NCBI GenBank assembly: GCA_021464415.1 | Contig: CM038468.1 | Span: 1,612,001 to 1,676,000, forward strand | Origin: Lonicera japonica | Taxonomy: Eukaryota > Streptophyta > Magnoliopsida > Dipsacales > Caprifoliaceae | Length of the DNA: 64,000 nt | Reading direction: 5' to 3' | In this document: in pieces, positions 11,478-22,434 of the stretch | How positions within the stretch are numbered: position 1 is the stretch's first letter | Layout: the number at the start of each line of letters is the position of its first letter | Made by a program: the position numbers and the translations under genes | Notes under the pieces: model-generated | Told to the model about the DNA's origin: nothing | What the model saw: the letters and a program-made list of their open reading frames with translations, nothing else | Database searches by the model: none

Positions 11478-12530
11478 TTGCCATCATCATTTACTGGTAG
11501 CCCAAAGCAGATGTTCGAGACTTTTCAAGATTCTATGGCAATTACTCGGTACAATAAGCATCCAGATATCTTCTTAACTATGACTGCAAATCCTAAGTGG
11601 CCTAAAATAATTGAAGCTTTACTACCGAAACAAGATGCTATCGATCGACCTGATTTGGTTGCTCGAGTTTTTGAACTGAAGAGGAAGGCCCTTATGAATA
11701 ATATCGTGATTGAGAAGGTTTTTGGGGAGAAGATGGCCTACATGTTTACTATTGAGTTTCAGAAATGAGGGTTACCACATATGCACCTCTTTGTATTTCT
11801 TCGAGGCGAAGATAGAATTAAGACATGTGACCAAGTGAATAAATTTGTATGTGCCGAGTTCCTAAATGTAGTTGACGATCCTGCATTTTATGAAAAAGTC
11901 AAACATTGTATGGTGCATGGTCCATGTGGTGCTCGAAACCCAAGTGCACCCTATATGGAGGGAGGGAAGTGTACAAAGCGTTTCCCAAAAGAGTTTACAG
12001 AGGAAACAATAATGGACCAAGAGGGTTATCCTATATATCGACGTTGTAATGATGGTCGAAAGCATCAAATCAGAGGGGGGCATGAAGTTGACAATAGGGA
12101 TGTCGTACCTTATAATGCATTTATCTCTAGAAAGTTTAACTGCCACATTAATGTCAAAGTATGTGCTGGTTTGAGATGTGTAACGTATATCAATAAGTAT
12201 ATTTACATGGGTCACGACCGTGCTACGATTGTGTTGGGAGGGATAGATGAGATTAAACAGTATTTGGATACACGTTACATTGGACCTCTAGAGGCTGCAT
12301 GGCGGTTATTTGGCCACTTTATGCACCAAGAGGTTCTGAATGTGCAGCGATTAACACTGCACTTTCATGGAATGCATAATGTCATATATGATCCATCAGA
12401 ACGGATCAATAGTAGCATTACCAGGGCTGCTATCGAAAGGACAACCCTTACTGGCTTTTTTGCATGTTGTGCATCATATGAGCATGCACGAGATTATATG
12501 TATCAAGAGTTCCCACAATATTTTGTTTGA
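11478..12530 (+). pseudogene. Helitron Rep (HUH endonuclease) domain
   Basis: 11478-11768 encodes the Helitron_like_N core (SPKQMFETFQDSMAITR, then DIFLTMTANPKWPKI). It stops at TGA 11766-11768, exactly before GLPHMHLF, the HUH metal-binding motif. The same frame continues to 12530 through RFPKEFTEET and YINKYIYMGHDRA, which keeps the Tyr residues of the catalytic helix; a Lys usually seen in relatives is Met. In active Helitrons this domain nicks and joins DNA for rolling-circle transposition. A CGA-to-TGA change would explain the stop. Confidence 0.85.
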
Positions 12531-13030
12531 AAGAAACCAGATAAGGTATGGAGACCAAGACAACATGGGCGTGCAATTGGTCGAATGTATTTTGCAAGTC
12601 TAAATGAAGGTGAAAGATTTTACTTGCGGTTGTTACTAATTGTTCTGAAAAGACCTCTGTCGTATGAATGGTTAAGAACAATAAGGTTGCTTGCGTTGCA
12701 AGAGGACTTTTGGAAGACGATGATGAATAGATACAATGCTTTACAGAGGCTGCAATAATGAGAACTAGTGCACAATTATGAAGTTTATTCTGTATTATCT
12801 TGACACAATGCTCCCCAAAGAATCCGGATGCTTTATGGAATCAATTATGGGTGCACATATGCGATGATCTTTCTTACAAGATTCATATAACGTACCATAT
12901 TCCCAACCCAAGTGACGTGCAGATCGAAGACTATGGTTTGTATCTCCTAAATCAATTGCTTCAGGAATCAAGAAAATGCTTGAAGGACTACCCGCCTATG
13001 CCATTACCAACTGGACCCTAGAGTACAATA
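12531..13030 (+). pseudogene. Helitron linker between Rep and helicase
   Basis: Broken frames continue the protein. 12800-13021 reads CSPKNPDALWNQLWVHICDD and later SDVQIEDYGLYLLNQLLQES. This is the segment that links Rep to the PIF1 helicase in plant Helitrons, with stops and frame changes near 12528, 12601 and 13021. Confidence 0.7.
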
Positions 13031-14570
13031 GTGGGAAATAGACTCATATGGGAACACATAGAGTTGCAGATGAATGCAGTTCAAGAGAATGTAGACATTA
13101 ACATTAACATGCTTAACGTTAGGCAACGAGATGTATATAACGCAATCATTTCTTTTGCTCTTGGTAATGAAGGGACTACTTTTTTCTTGAATGGGGATGT
13201 GGGAACTGGAAAAACATTTTATACATTACAATTGCCATAAAGTGTAGAAGTTTGGGGCATACTGTCGTAGGTGTTGCTTTATCTGGTATTACTTCTTTAC
13301 TGTTGGTTGGGGGTCGGACAGCTCATTCAACTTTTAAGATTCCACTTGATGTCATTGAGAACTCTACATGCGGCTTTAATAAGCAATCTCTGCAAGCAGA
13401 ATTGTTTAGGCAAACAAAATCGATCATTTGGGATGAAGTACCATTGCAACATAGACATTGTGTTGAATTTGTGAACCGCTCATTACAAGATATTTGTGGT
13501 AATCAAAAGCATTTTGGTGGTATTATTGTTGTTTTAGGTGAAGATTTTAGACAAAATTTACTGGTTATGCCAAGAGAAGTTCGTGAGGAAATTGTTTCGG
13601 CCTCACTTAGACGGTCTGTGTTGTGGCGTCAAGTTCATGTTTTGACGTTAAATGAGAACATGCACCTAGATTTAACAAAACATGGCCAAACTATTTGGGC
13701 CAATTACTTAATAAAGGTACATTTTCTTACATTACTATTCAGAGTAATTCTTTATATAGTTTCTCATACTTGCACTTTAACAATTTCATTTCTTCTAGAT
13801 TGGGTCCAACCCAGATGAGATTGTCCAACTTCTAACATCGATCATTAGGTGTCTAACCCTACTTGATTTGATATCAACTATTTACCCGTTGTTGGATGAT
13901 GCAAGTATTGTAACACCGGCATTTCTCAATGAGCGAACCATACTTTCCGTATGGAATGACGATGTAAGTGATATTAATGCAAAAGCACTAATTAAATTAT
14001 TTTTTGGTAGAGACATTTACCTATTTGGCTGTAGACAAGATGTGTGAAGACAAAGGGATGGAACATTCCATTTTAAATCGTTATCCTAATGAGTTTTTAA
14101 ACTCACTCAATCTAACAAGATTGCCTCCCTTTTAACTTAATCTAAAAGTGGGTTGTCCAATAATGTTGTTACGGAATATCGCACCCAAGGATGGTCTTTG
14201 TAATAGTACGAGATTGATTGTTGATAGGTGTAGAACTTTTGTAATTGAGGCCAAGATTTTAACAGAAGATAAATTTGGTAACTTAGCATTCATTCAAAGA
14301 ATTTCTTTGAACTCTTCATCTACGGAATTTCCTATTAAATTTACACGTCGCCAGTTCCCCGTTCGATTAGCATATGCTATGACCATTAACAAATCTCAAG
14401 GCCAATCGGTCAAATTTATTGGCCTCGATTTACAAACCCCTGTATTTAGCCAAGGCCAATTGTATGTGGCATTGTCAAGGTGTACAAGCTCCGACTGTAT
14501 TAACATTATTTTACCACGAGAAGATACAACTACAACCACAAATATTGTATATCTCACAGTTTTGTTATGA
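13031..14570 (+). pseudogene. PIF1-type helicase domain of the Helitron
   Basis: Walker A appears as [10 protein letters not shown] (13190-13216), then a short frame break. 13252-13716 carries [14 protein letters not shown], a DEVPL Walker B (DEAPM-like) and [10 protein letters not shown] probable 82-bp intron, 13717-13798 (GTACATTT ... TTCTTCTAG), precedes [14 protein letters not shown]. After another gap, 14148-14570 encodes the last motifs: [20 protein letters not shown], then [12 protein letters not shown]. In active elements the helicase unwinds DNA 5' to 3' ahead of Rep. Stops and frameshifts make it inactive. Confidence 0.85.
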
Positions 14571-15422
14571 TGCGTCATATGCTTGGTATACTACATGTGA
14601 GGTTTTATTATTTGCTTTTCATTTTTTCATTTTAATATTCTATAAAATTATGCTTGAAAATTACCTTGAACCCATATCAATATTTGCAGAATTGTGATGA
14701 CGTGGTTATGGAGTTCAAGTAGATCAATAGGTGAGGCTGGGGAATACATAATCGGGTAAGTTAAGCTAATAAATGTAAATATCATATTACTTATTCTTTA
14801 TACCCACCAGTACACCACTACTCAACTGTACTTATAATTATACAACACCAGTACACCATTACTCACCATTTTTTATATCTTAAATTTGACATACCCATTG
14901 TATCTAATGCTTGATCTATCTTAAAAATATTGTATTAATATCTTATTCTTTTATTTTTCTTTAAACAATAAATACTGTACTAATTGAATAAATTTTTATG
15001 TATGTGTTGTAGATTTTCATACGCTCTGGTGCATAATGGCTAAGCTATGTGGACATAGAGATCTCAACATTTTGTAGGCTAATGCTGAGAATGCTTAAGG
15101 AGAAGAATGGTAGCCGTTGAACGATGATTAATTTACTTTTTTGTATATGATTTTGGATATACTTTTTTTTGTGAATGCTTTTATATCCAAAAATATTATG
15201 TTAGTTTTTTGTATATTGCGGTCATATATTCAGGTAACTTTTTCTTTTGTATATCGTGGTAATATATTCAGATAGTTTGGTGGGTTACATATTTTCAAGC
15301 ATACAAATAGTTTTTTTTAGATGTTGTCACGTACCATAATCTCATCTCCTTAGTTTCTTTATTTGTTTAATTATTTTGAAATAAGTTTGATTTATTCGAT
15401 TAACACTTGTTGTTAGTTTTAT

Positions 15423-15450
15423 CGTGCCAGACGGCATGGATATACCCTAG
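15423..15450 (+). other. Helitron 3' terminal hairpin and CTAG end
   Basis: The stem CGTGCC/GGCATG has six pairs including one G-T, with an AGAC loop. The spacer GATATACC follows and then CTAG|T. This is the canonical Helitron termination signal. Confidence 0.8.
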
Positions 15451-17735
15451 TAGTAATTAACATAGACAATAAACCTACAAAAAATTATTGCGTATTTACT
15501 TGAGTAAACTTTAATTCCATCAAAAAACTGAAATAAATTTTCAACAATGAAATAATAGAATTAATGAAGTACTTAAGTGTTTGCTTATCATTTGGGGGAC
15601 ACCGGATAGAACATATGTCTTTGCTTGATGTGCATATCAACTGTCTCTTTAGCTAAAGTTCCTTTTAATGAAAAATATAGGCCAGTTTATAGTTAAGGAA
15701 AAGTGGTTTTATGCCAGAGTTCAGATTTTGGTGGTTTATGGTACATTTCAAATGATAAATTTTTGCAATTTTAGTTGCGTACAATTAGGGCGACAAGATC
15801 TAAAAGTATCCTATATATAACCATAAGGATTCAATTGAGATACATGAAAGGGTAAGAAAAATTACACTACTAGTCCGACCTGTTTGGTTTAACCACGATC
15901 GATCTGATGGCATCCACTGTTAGCAACTTCAAATCAAATTAACAACTTAAACTTGGCAATATTTATTACAAGGAAGGCATACCACTTAACCAATATATAT
16001 TGAAGTTAAAAAAGTAGATGAAGCAGTTTATACTTAGAGGGAGGTGTTTCTGTTCAAAGGTTGAAGCCATATTTACATGAAGGTCATTTATAGTTACATG
16101 GTTGACGCGAAAAAACTTAGAAATATTCTTCTTCATTTTTGTATATATAACGCATAACTACAGGGGAACTGTGATAAGGTAAAAAACATGTCACTAAGTT
16201 TTCAACGAGTTGGAGACAAATGCATTTTTTAAGTACTATAATTCACGTAAGATTAAATCCTATAATAAAATGATGATGAAAAAGAAATAGTAAATGCCAA
16301 TGGATCCATGAGAAAGGATGTAATAAAAAGATTAATATACCAATGTAATTACAAGTAAAAATAGACATATCAACAAACAACAAACTTATATAGCTGGGTG
16401 ATACAAAAGAGGAAAAACTCGAAAAAGCCAGAGACAACTAACGTACCAATTTTAAAAACATAAGCAGTATTAGAGAATGAACCATCACCAGAAGATCCCT
16501 GAACGGATATGGGCATTCTTATATATACCACTCCGAGCCGCTTCCTTCAGTGCAAATTCCTTTTAAAAGAGAACATTGTATTGTTTCCACTGTGGGCATG
16601 GTCAATTTAGAATCCATTCGTGATAAAACAATTAACTTCGAGTAATGCTTATTAATTGCATAAAACAAAGCTTCTTTAATGGCTAAAGCTTTAAAAAAAT
16701 TAGTTTAGAATCCTCTAATTTTAGTGCTCGTTCGGTTCGAGTGTTAATTTCACATGGAGAGTGTGAGCTTCATCAACTTATAATTCAAACTATTAATATG
16801 AACTATAAGAGAGTACTTCTAATGTGAATTAACTAATTTAGAATTCTAAGAATGAACCAAATGAGGCAACCCTGACACAGATTAAGATCAACCTAATCTC
16901 CTAGTGAAACACTAGTCCACAAAAACCAAAATTGAAAATAATAATAAAAAATCTAGATTACTTATTCCAAATATGCCCAAATGAGAATCAAAAATCAAAC
17001 ACAACACAAAATATAGTACCCACAACACAACTAAACCATATCATCTTGTCCACTTTATAGTAACATTCTGTAGAGAAAATACATTTATCAAGAAAGAATG
17101 AAGTTGTAAAAATAGTAGCTTCTCCGATAATCACCCCAAACATGTACATCATTGTCAACCTGAGAACAAGTGTTTGCGTCTTGGAATCAATTTGTCCTGC
17201 ATGCCTTAAAATAATATATTAGGAGAAAATAGTGGATATATTTCATCAATTTAAGCTTGAGCACGTTCTTTACAAACAGGATAAAGCGGTAGTTATTCTT
17301 GTCATAGTCTTCATATTTTAAGAGTATATATAAATGACAGGAGTATTTGGACTATTGTAAACACAGCTAAAGCAGAAAATCTCAAGGATGAAAAAGCATT
17401 ATTTCGAACTACTAATTAAATTCAAAATATTGAATAAATGGTGCTACAATTAGACTTATATACTCCCCTATCTATAGTTCAAAGTCGCATTTTTTCTAGG
17501 ACTACTCAAACAAGGATTAAGCTTTCCTTTTGAGACATAATTAATGAACAAATAATTTAATAATATTAAAAATTTAGTTTTATCTTTAACCATTGCCTAT
17601 GTTGAAATCAATATTGTCTTAAATTGGATAGAGGAGTACTTTATTAGCATGACAATTTAGTTGCAAAAGTGAGGTGGAAATATGAGTAAAATGTAAAGGA
17701 AAAGAACTAACTAATAAGAAGAACATACTAACCAA
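15451..17735. repeat. Downstream flank of RLP gene 1, shared with 52.9-55.0 kb
   Basis: No gene is visible. From about 15780 the sequence matches the region beginning near 53385; both contain GCGTACAATTAGGGCGACAA and, further on, a match around ACTACTAGTCSGACCTG. The match continues discontinuously to the 3' ends of the two RLP genes. The part at 15610-15760 also matches 25655-25830. This is therefore the 3' part of a segmental duplication that carried the receptor gene. Confidence 0.75.
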
Positions 17736-20660
17736 TTATCTCCTAAACTTCCTCTGCACTCTCGCCATATTTACGGCTATTGTCACATATATCCAATCTT
17801 GTATTTGGTCCAAAAACTTGAAATATGCCAATCTCCATGAGCTTCGGAGCACTAATGGACCAATGAATCCCCAAAATCCAATAGCAAAACCAAGAACTAC
17901 ACTCACATAGAACCCTATTGTTACAAATGTATCCTCAGCTTTGCCATGATCATTAGGTGGGAGAAACGAAGTTGATCCATCTTCTGGGCACAGAGGCAGC
18001 GGAAGCCCACAAAGTTTGTCATTTCCAGCATAAACAGAGGCATTGAAGGTGTCGAGTTGAGCGCTTCGTGGAATTTTACCCGAAAACTTGTTACTTGACA
18101 AGTCCAAGACACTAAGAGAATTCAAACTTCCGAGACCGATAGGAATTGCGCCAAAAAGAATGTTTCTTGACAAGTCAAGAATTTCGAGCTCTTTCATTTG
18201 ACTAATATTTTGAATGAAATGTCCAGTCAAATTGTTTCTCGAAAGGTTCAGGGAAATTAATCCTTCAAGACTAGCGAGTTCTTGGGGAATTTGTCCGACT
18301 AGTTTATTACTAGAAAGATCAATGCATTTGAGTAGTCCCAGAATACTTTTGTACTCTGACATTTTTCCCTTCCATTGCACCAATGCACTAGGCACATAAT
18401 ATCTTCTGTTGTAATAAACCCATGAAATCGGAATAGACATGGTTGTATTCGAACATTCTGTTTGAATCAAAGAATGAAGTTCATTGAAGCATCGTGGAAT
18501 GTTTCCTGATATTTTATTCTCAGAGAGGTCGAAGACTTGAATACGATTAAGAAGACATGTGCTATGGGGAATGCTTCCATGGAAATCATTCCTTCGAAAA
18601 CTAAGGACAGCTAAATGTGTTAGGTCTGTCCCTATCCAAGTTGGTAGTTGTCCCGATAACTTATTTTCACTCATATCAATAACCTTCAGAGATGAACAGT
18701 TCCTCAAAGATGAAGGGAGTTCCCCTATTAAACTATTGTTACGCAAGTTCAATAATGTAAGCTGATCTAGGAAGCGAAAAGAGGCTGGAATTTTCAAGGA
18801 GAAATTATTGTTTGCCAAATCAAGAATTTCCAAGTTATTTGCGTCAATCCAACAGTCCGGAACCTCACCTGATAAAAGGTTGTCTGAGAGGTCGAGAAAA
18901 CATAAATACTCAGTCACAATTGTGCACAATGAAATAATTGATCCAGAGAACATATTTTTAGAGAGATTCAACAAGGACATATTACGAGGGAATAAAGGTA
19001 TTGGACCCTTAAAACGATTTGAGCTCAAATCTATATGATCAAGTTTGACAAACTTGAGTGATAAATCAGGTAGCATGCCATGGATCTTGTTGTAAGAGAT
19101 ATTTAGGTTACATAATCTAGGTGAGAGATCCCAAAACCAATGTGGAATTGTATCTGAAATTCCAGCACTAGAGATATCAAGGGAGGAGAAATTGCTCTGA
19201 GATCGAAGCCATTTTGGGAAACGAGGTCCCAACTTGCAGTTTGCAAGTACAATATCATCCAACTGAAAACGAGGAGTCCAATCAGAGCTTAATTCCAAAG
19301 TCAACAAATTAAAAGACAAGTCTAATGTCTTCAAGTTGGAAAGTTCCCCAATGCTTTCGGGTAGTCTCCCTTGTATCTTATTATTTGTAAGATACAAGTA
19401 TCTCAACAGAGGAAATGATGTTAGGTCAGGCAATGACCCATTCAATTCATTATCGGACAAGTCAAGATATTTAAGAGGAGAACTTTGGCCAAAACATTTT
19501 GGGAAAGACCCATTCAATTTATTACTACCAATCACCAATTGCCTCAGAGATGAAAAGCTTGTAAAATCAGATAATGAGCCACTGACTTTGTTTTCAGTTA
19601 AATCCAAAATCTCCAACGAATTATTTGATGCGAACAACGTTTGGAAAAGCTCAGGAAGTTGTCCAGTTAAATTGTTCGAATATAGGTTCAATGACCGGAT
19701 ACGACTTAAGTTTTTGAAAGATTTTGGAATCTCACCTTCAAGGGCACATTCATAAAGGCTGAGACTTTCGAGGGACATCATATTCCCAAAAGCATCAGGA
19801 ATAGAACCTCCTAAAGGATTTGAAGATATGTCAACATCAACAAGGCAACTACTGAAATTGAATAACCAATTATAATTCGAAGAATTAGTGAAACTGTTAC
19901 TAGACAGGTCAACTGTAGAGAGAGAAATAGAAGAAAAGTTAGTTAGGTGAAGTGAGGGAGAAATGATTCCAGGGAGGTTGCAGGAAGCAAGGTGCAAACT
20001 TGATAGGAAAGAGAGCCTATTAATGGATTTTAGCAAGTCGACCTTCTGAAGATCAATAAAACTGAGATCAAGGTGTCGTAAGAAACGAAGATCAGAAAGC
20101 CACTCTAGGTTTTCGACAGTCAGGTTGTAATTAAACCCCAAGTCAAGAAAGCGCAAGTTAGTTAGGTTCCCAAGCTGATGAGGAATTCTACCAAGAAAGT
20201 AATTGTCGTAAAGATTCAAGTGCTGTAATTTGCTGAGGGAACCGATGAATTCAGGGATTGGGATTGAGTCGAAAGAATTGAAACTGAGGTCCAAATATTT
20301 CAAGTGATTCAATTCAAGTAAAGAGGCACTAACCTTTCCACTGAGATGAACCCAATTATAAGCACTATCATACCAACCATGAAGATCAAGAAGGATTATA
20401 TGGCCAGTACGGTTGCTACAGCGGATTCCTCTCCATTTGCAGCATTCTTCTTCTTGGCTCCTCCAAGAAGAGAGAAATTGTGAGTCATCCACAATTTCTT
20501 TTTTAAAATTGAGGAGGGCTTGTCTTTCATTTTCTCTACACCTGATTAGCTTCACTATATCATCTCCAGCACCTCCTGAACCGAAGAGTAAAAAAATTAA
20601 GGCTACAAGCAAAGGAAGGTTTTCAAAGAACATTGATTTTGTTATTGTTCTCGAAACCAT
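17736..20660 (-). CDS. LRR receptor-like protein, EIX2-like (RLP gene 1)
   Basis: A single open exon gives 974 residues from the ATG at 20658-20660. An upstream extension of the frame begins with TTG at 20705, close to or upstream of the expected transcription start, so it is not used. Order: signal peptide (about 1-31); LRRNT with CRENERQALLNF and the CCKWRGIRC Cys pairs (about 41-81); roughly 30 plant-type LRRs (LxxLxLxxNxLxGxIP); an island around 735-782 with YVPSALVQWKGK; further LRRs; a Cys cap (NDKLCGLPLPLC); a membrane span (about 912-938) with GxxxG-type spacing; and a 36-residue cytoplasmic tail without kinase. The layout matches plasma-membrane immune receptors such as EIX2, which need SOBIR1-type partners. 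The ligand cannot be told. Its closest relative here is the gene at 55066-58290. Confidence 0.92.
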   Translation of the reverse strand: MVSRTITKSMFFENLPLLVALIFLLFGSGGAGDDIVKLIRCRENERQALLNFKKEIVDDSQFLSSWRSQEEECCKWRGIRCSNRTGHIILLDLHGWYDSAYNWVHLSGKVSASLLELNHLKYLDLSFNSFDSIPIPEFIGSLSKLQHLNLYDNYFLGRIPHQLGNLTNLRFLDLGFNYNLTVENLEWLSDLRFLRHLDLSFIDLQKVDLLKSINRLSFLSSLHLASCNLPGIISPSLHLTNFSSISLSTVDLSSNSFTNSSNYNWLFNFSSCLVDVDISSNPLGGSIPDAFGNMMSLESLSLYECALEGEIPKSFKNLSRIRSLNLYSNNLTGQLPELFQTLFASNNSLEILDLTENKVSGSLSDFTSFSSLRQLVIGSNKLNGSFPKCFGQSSPLKYLDLSDNELNGSLPDLTSFPLLRYLYLTNNKIQGRLPESIGELSNLKTLDLSFNLLTLELSSDWTPRFQLDDIVLANCKLGPRFPKWLRSQSNFSSLDISSAGISDTIPHWFWDLSPRLCNLNISYNKIHGMLPDLSLKFVKLDHIDLSSNRFKGPIPLFPRNMSLLNLSKNMFSGSIISLCTIVTEYLCFLDLSDNLLSGEVPDCWIDANNLEILDLANNNFSLKIPASFRFLDQLTLLNLRNNSLIGELPSSLRNCSSLKVIDMSENKLSGQLPTWIGTDLTHLAVLSFRRNDFHGSIPHSTCLLNRIQVFDLSENKISGNIPRCFNELHSLIQTECSNTTMSIPISWVYYNRRYYVPSALVQWKGKMSEYKSILGLLKCIDLSSNKLVGQIPQELASLEGLISLNLSRNNLTGHFIQNISQMKELEILDLSRNILFGAIPIGLGSLNSLSVLDLSSNKFSGKIPRSAQLDTFNASVYAGNDKLCGLPLPLCPEDGSTSFLPPNDHGKAEDTFVTIGFYVSVVLGFAIGFWGFIGPLVLRSSWRLAYFKFLDQIQDWIYVTIAVNMARVQRKFRR

Positions 20661-20705
20661 AATTTTCAAAGCAGAAGTTTTTTTTTTGTTTTTTGAATTA
20701 CTCAA

Positions 20706-20870
20706 AGATGTTGTAATGGCCGGTTTTTATACCCAAAAGTTGCTCGGAAAGGTTGCTGTCCCAATGCACATTAATCAAGGAAGACAATTTGAAACACCAA
20801 TCGGTCTGCTTTCGCACCTACACCAAGGAAAATTCCAACCAAGTCACACTATTTTTTTTTTTAAGAAAGA
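20706..20870 (-). promoter_or_regulatory. RLP promoter region, one of several copies in the window
   Basis: The block from TTGTAATGGCCGGTTTTTAT to about CAAGGAAAATTCCAACCAAG is present again, diverged, near 22205-22434, 26690-26830 and 61430-61640. Only this copy and the different-looking start of the second RLP gene sit next to a receptor gene. Confidence 0.6.
20724..20731 (-). promoter_or_regulatory. TATA box of RLP gene 1
   Basis: Read on the minus strand, TATAAAAA lies 64-71 bases before the ATG. Transcription would start around 20693-20700, which excludes the upstream TTG at 20705 and supports the ATG at 20660. Confidence 0.65.
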
Positions 20871-21141
20871 ACATAAAAAAAATAAAAAAATTTGAAGTTA
20901 CAAGTCTCTTTCATTGACGATAATAATAATAAAAATTCTCCCATTTCAAATATGACTTAAAAGAGCTCTCCTAAATATGGGTGAATTTCTTATTAAATAG
21001 GCTAATTTACTTGCTTTACCCGCTTTTTTTTAAGCTTTTAAATATTTTATAGATTATATATATTTTTATAAAATTTATGTCTCTATAAAATATGAATTAA
21101 GACCTATCAAACAAGTATATATTGCATATAAAATTATTTTA
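20871..21141. other. AT-rich spacer between the RLP promoter and a transposon
   Basis: It contains a poly-T/A-rich stretch and nothing gene-like. Confidence 0.4.
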
Positions 21142-22039
21142 GGGGGGTGTATTGAATTTAGAATTTATATGATTTTTATGGACTTTTAAAGTTTATAGGT
21201 ATTCAATTGAGATTTTAAAAATTCTTTTAAAATCATGATGTATTCAATTGAGATTTTAAAAAGTCTTTTAAAATCTTAATGTATTCAATTAAGATTTTAA
21301 AAAATTCATCTAAATCTTATGGTATTCAAAAGTCTAATGACTTAGTAAGATTTTAATTAGTAGTGGATTTTGGTGTATTATAAAGCCTTTTTTATACATA
21401 AAAATTTCATCTTGAAATCTTCTCATTTACCCAGATATTTTAGATGGATTTCTATTTTCTTTAAGAACTTTACTCAACACTCTCTCTTTCTATTTCTCTC
21501 CTTTCCCCCTCCCCATCTCTCTCAAAATCCAAATTTCTTATTATGTAATGAAAACATTATAATTTTTTCTTCGTCCCTATAAAGTCTTTATTCTCTCTTT
21601 TACTAATGTGGTTATCATGCATTGACATAATTTCAAATAGTTAAACCGCTAATTATCGTTCAAATTTTTAAAAACAATTCATATCAATTTCATTAAAAAA
21701 TACTAGTGGGGTGAGAAGTCTAATTTTGTGGGTGCAGTATGAATTTTTATAATATATTTTGTTAATTGTCTTTACATTTTTGATAATGTTACTTTAAACT
21801 CGTAATTAATTTATTTTATTGTTTGTCTTTTGTCTTTTGATTTTTTATTTATTTGATGAACTTATTAAAATCTGTAGAAATTCACGGACTTATTAAAATA
21901 TGTAGAAATTCAAAAGAATCCATGCATTAAAATCTATCAGATTCTATAAGGATTTAAAACAATCCATAGACTTAACAGAATCCACAGATTTTAAAAAGTG
22001 AATTAGAATCTTTTAAAATCTGAATTGAATACACCCCCC
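21142..22039. mobile_element. PIF/Harbinger-type non-autonomous element (898 bp)
   Basis: Terminal inverted repeats start GGGGGGTGTATTGAATTTAG at the left, and the right end reads AATTGAATACACCCCCC. The 3-bp direct repeat TTA flanks both ends (21139-21141 and 22040-22042), as is usual for the PIF/Harbinger group. The interior holds reiterations of a GTATTCAATTGAGATTTTAAA-type phrase on the left and its counterparts on the right, and no transposase. A truncated sister copy lies at 50724-51274. Confidence 0.8.
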
Positions 22040-22199
22040 TTAATTATTTGTTTTTTTGAATTTTTTAATAGACAGTCTCTTTTACAATCCCATTGAAGAT
22101 GCTTTTTCTAACATTTGTCTATCAAGAGATTTTTTTTGCTACATATAAAAGACATATTTAAATGTTTACATAGGAGATATTGAGCATTAATCGGGGAAA

Positions 22200-22434
22200 G
22201 ACTTGAGTTACTTAAGACTGTGTAATAGCCAATTTTTTATCCAAAAGTTCCTTGAAAAGACCAAACTTTGCTTTCTTCACGCTGTCCACACTTGCCATTG
22301 ATGGGGGAAGACTAATTGAAAGACCAATTGGTCTGCTTAATTTTTCAAGCAAGTTACAACTTCATGGCCACCACCACATATCAGCATATGAGATAATTAC
22401 TTATAATTATTATGTTAATTATGTCCTTAATTAA
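22200..22434 (-). repeat. Orphan RLP promoter copy A
   Basis: GAGTTACTTAAGACTGTGTA followed by an AT-rich TATA-like stretch and then TTCACGCTGTCCACACTTGC matches the start region of the RLP genes and the copy at 61430-61640. No receptor coding sequence follows on the minus-strand side; a transposon begins at 22039. It is a vestige of a lost gene copy or a promoter-only duplication. Confidence 0.6.

Larger units (their letters stand above)
9784..15450 (+). mobile_element. Decayed autonomous Helitron
   Basis: The element encodes remnants of a Rep/helicase protein (9784-14570) in the plant Helitron order: N-terminal region, zinc-finger-like segment, HUH Rep, then PIF1-type helicase. Its 3' end is well defined. 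A hairpin CGTGCC-AGAC-GGCATG at 15423-15438 is followed eight bases later by CTAG (15447-15450) and a T, the canonical CTRR|T terminus. Multiple in-frame stops, many of them TGA or TAG where Arg, Trp or Gln is expected, show it is dead. The true 5' end lies upstream of 9784 and was not located. Confidence 0.85.

Noticed and set aside
20661..20705. Fifteen-residue N-terminal extension of RLP gene 1 (and seven residues in gene 2)
   Set aside because: In both cases the extension begins with TTG. In gene 1 it also lies at or above the expected transcription start.
17921..20895. Several open frames on the plus strand and one extra minus-strand frame across RLP gene 1
   Set aside because: They are shadow frames of a 974-codon LRR gene whose repeated sequence keeps other frames open. 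They have no motifs of their own.
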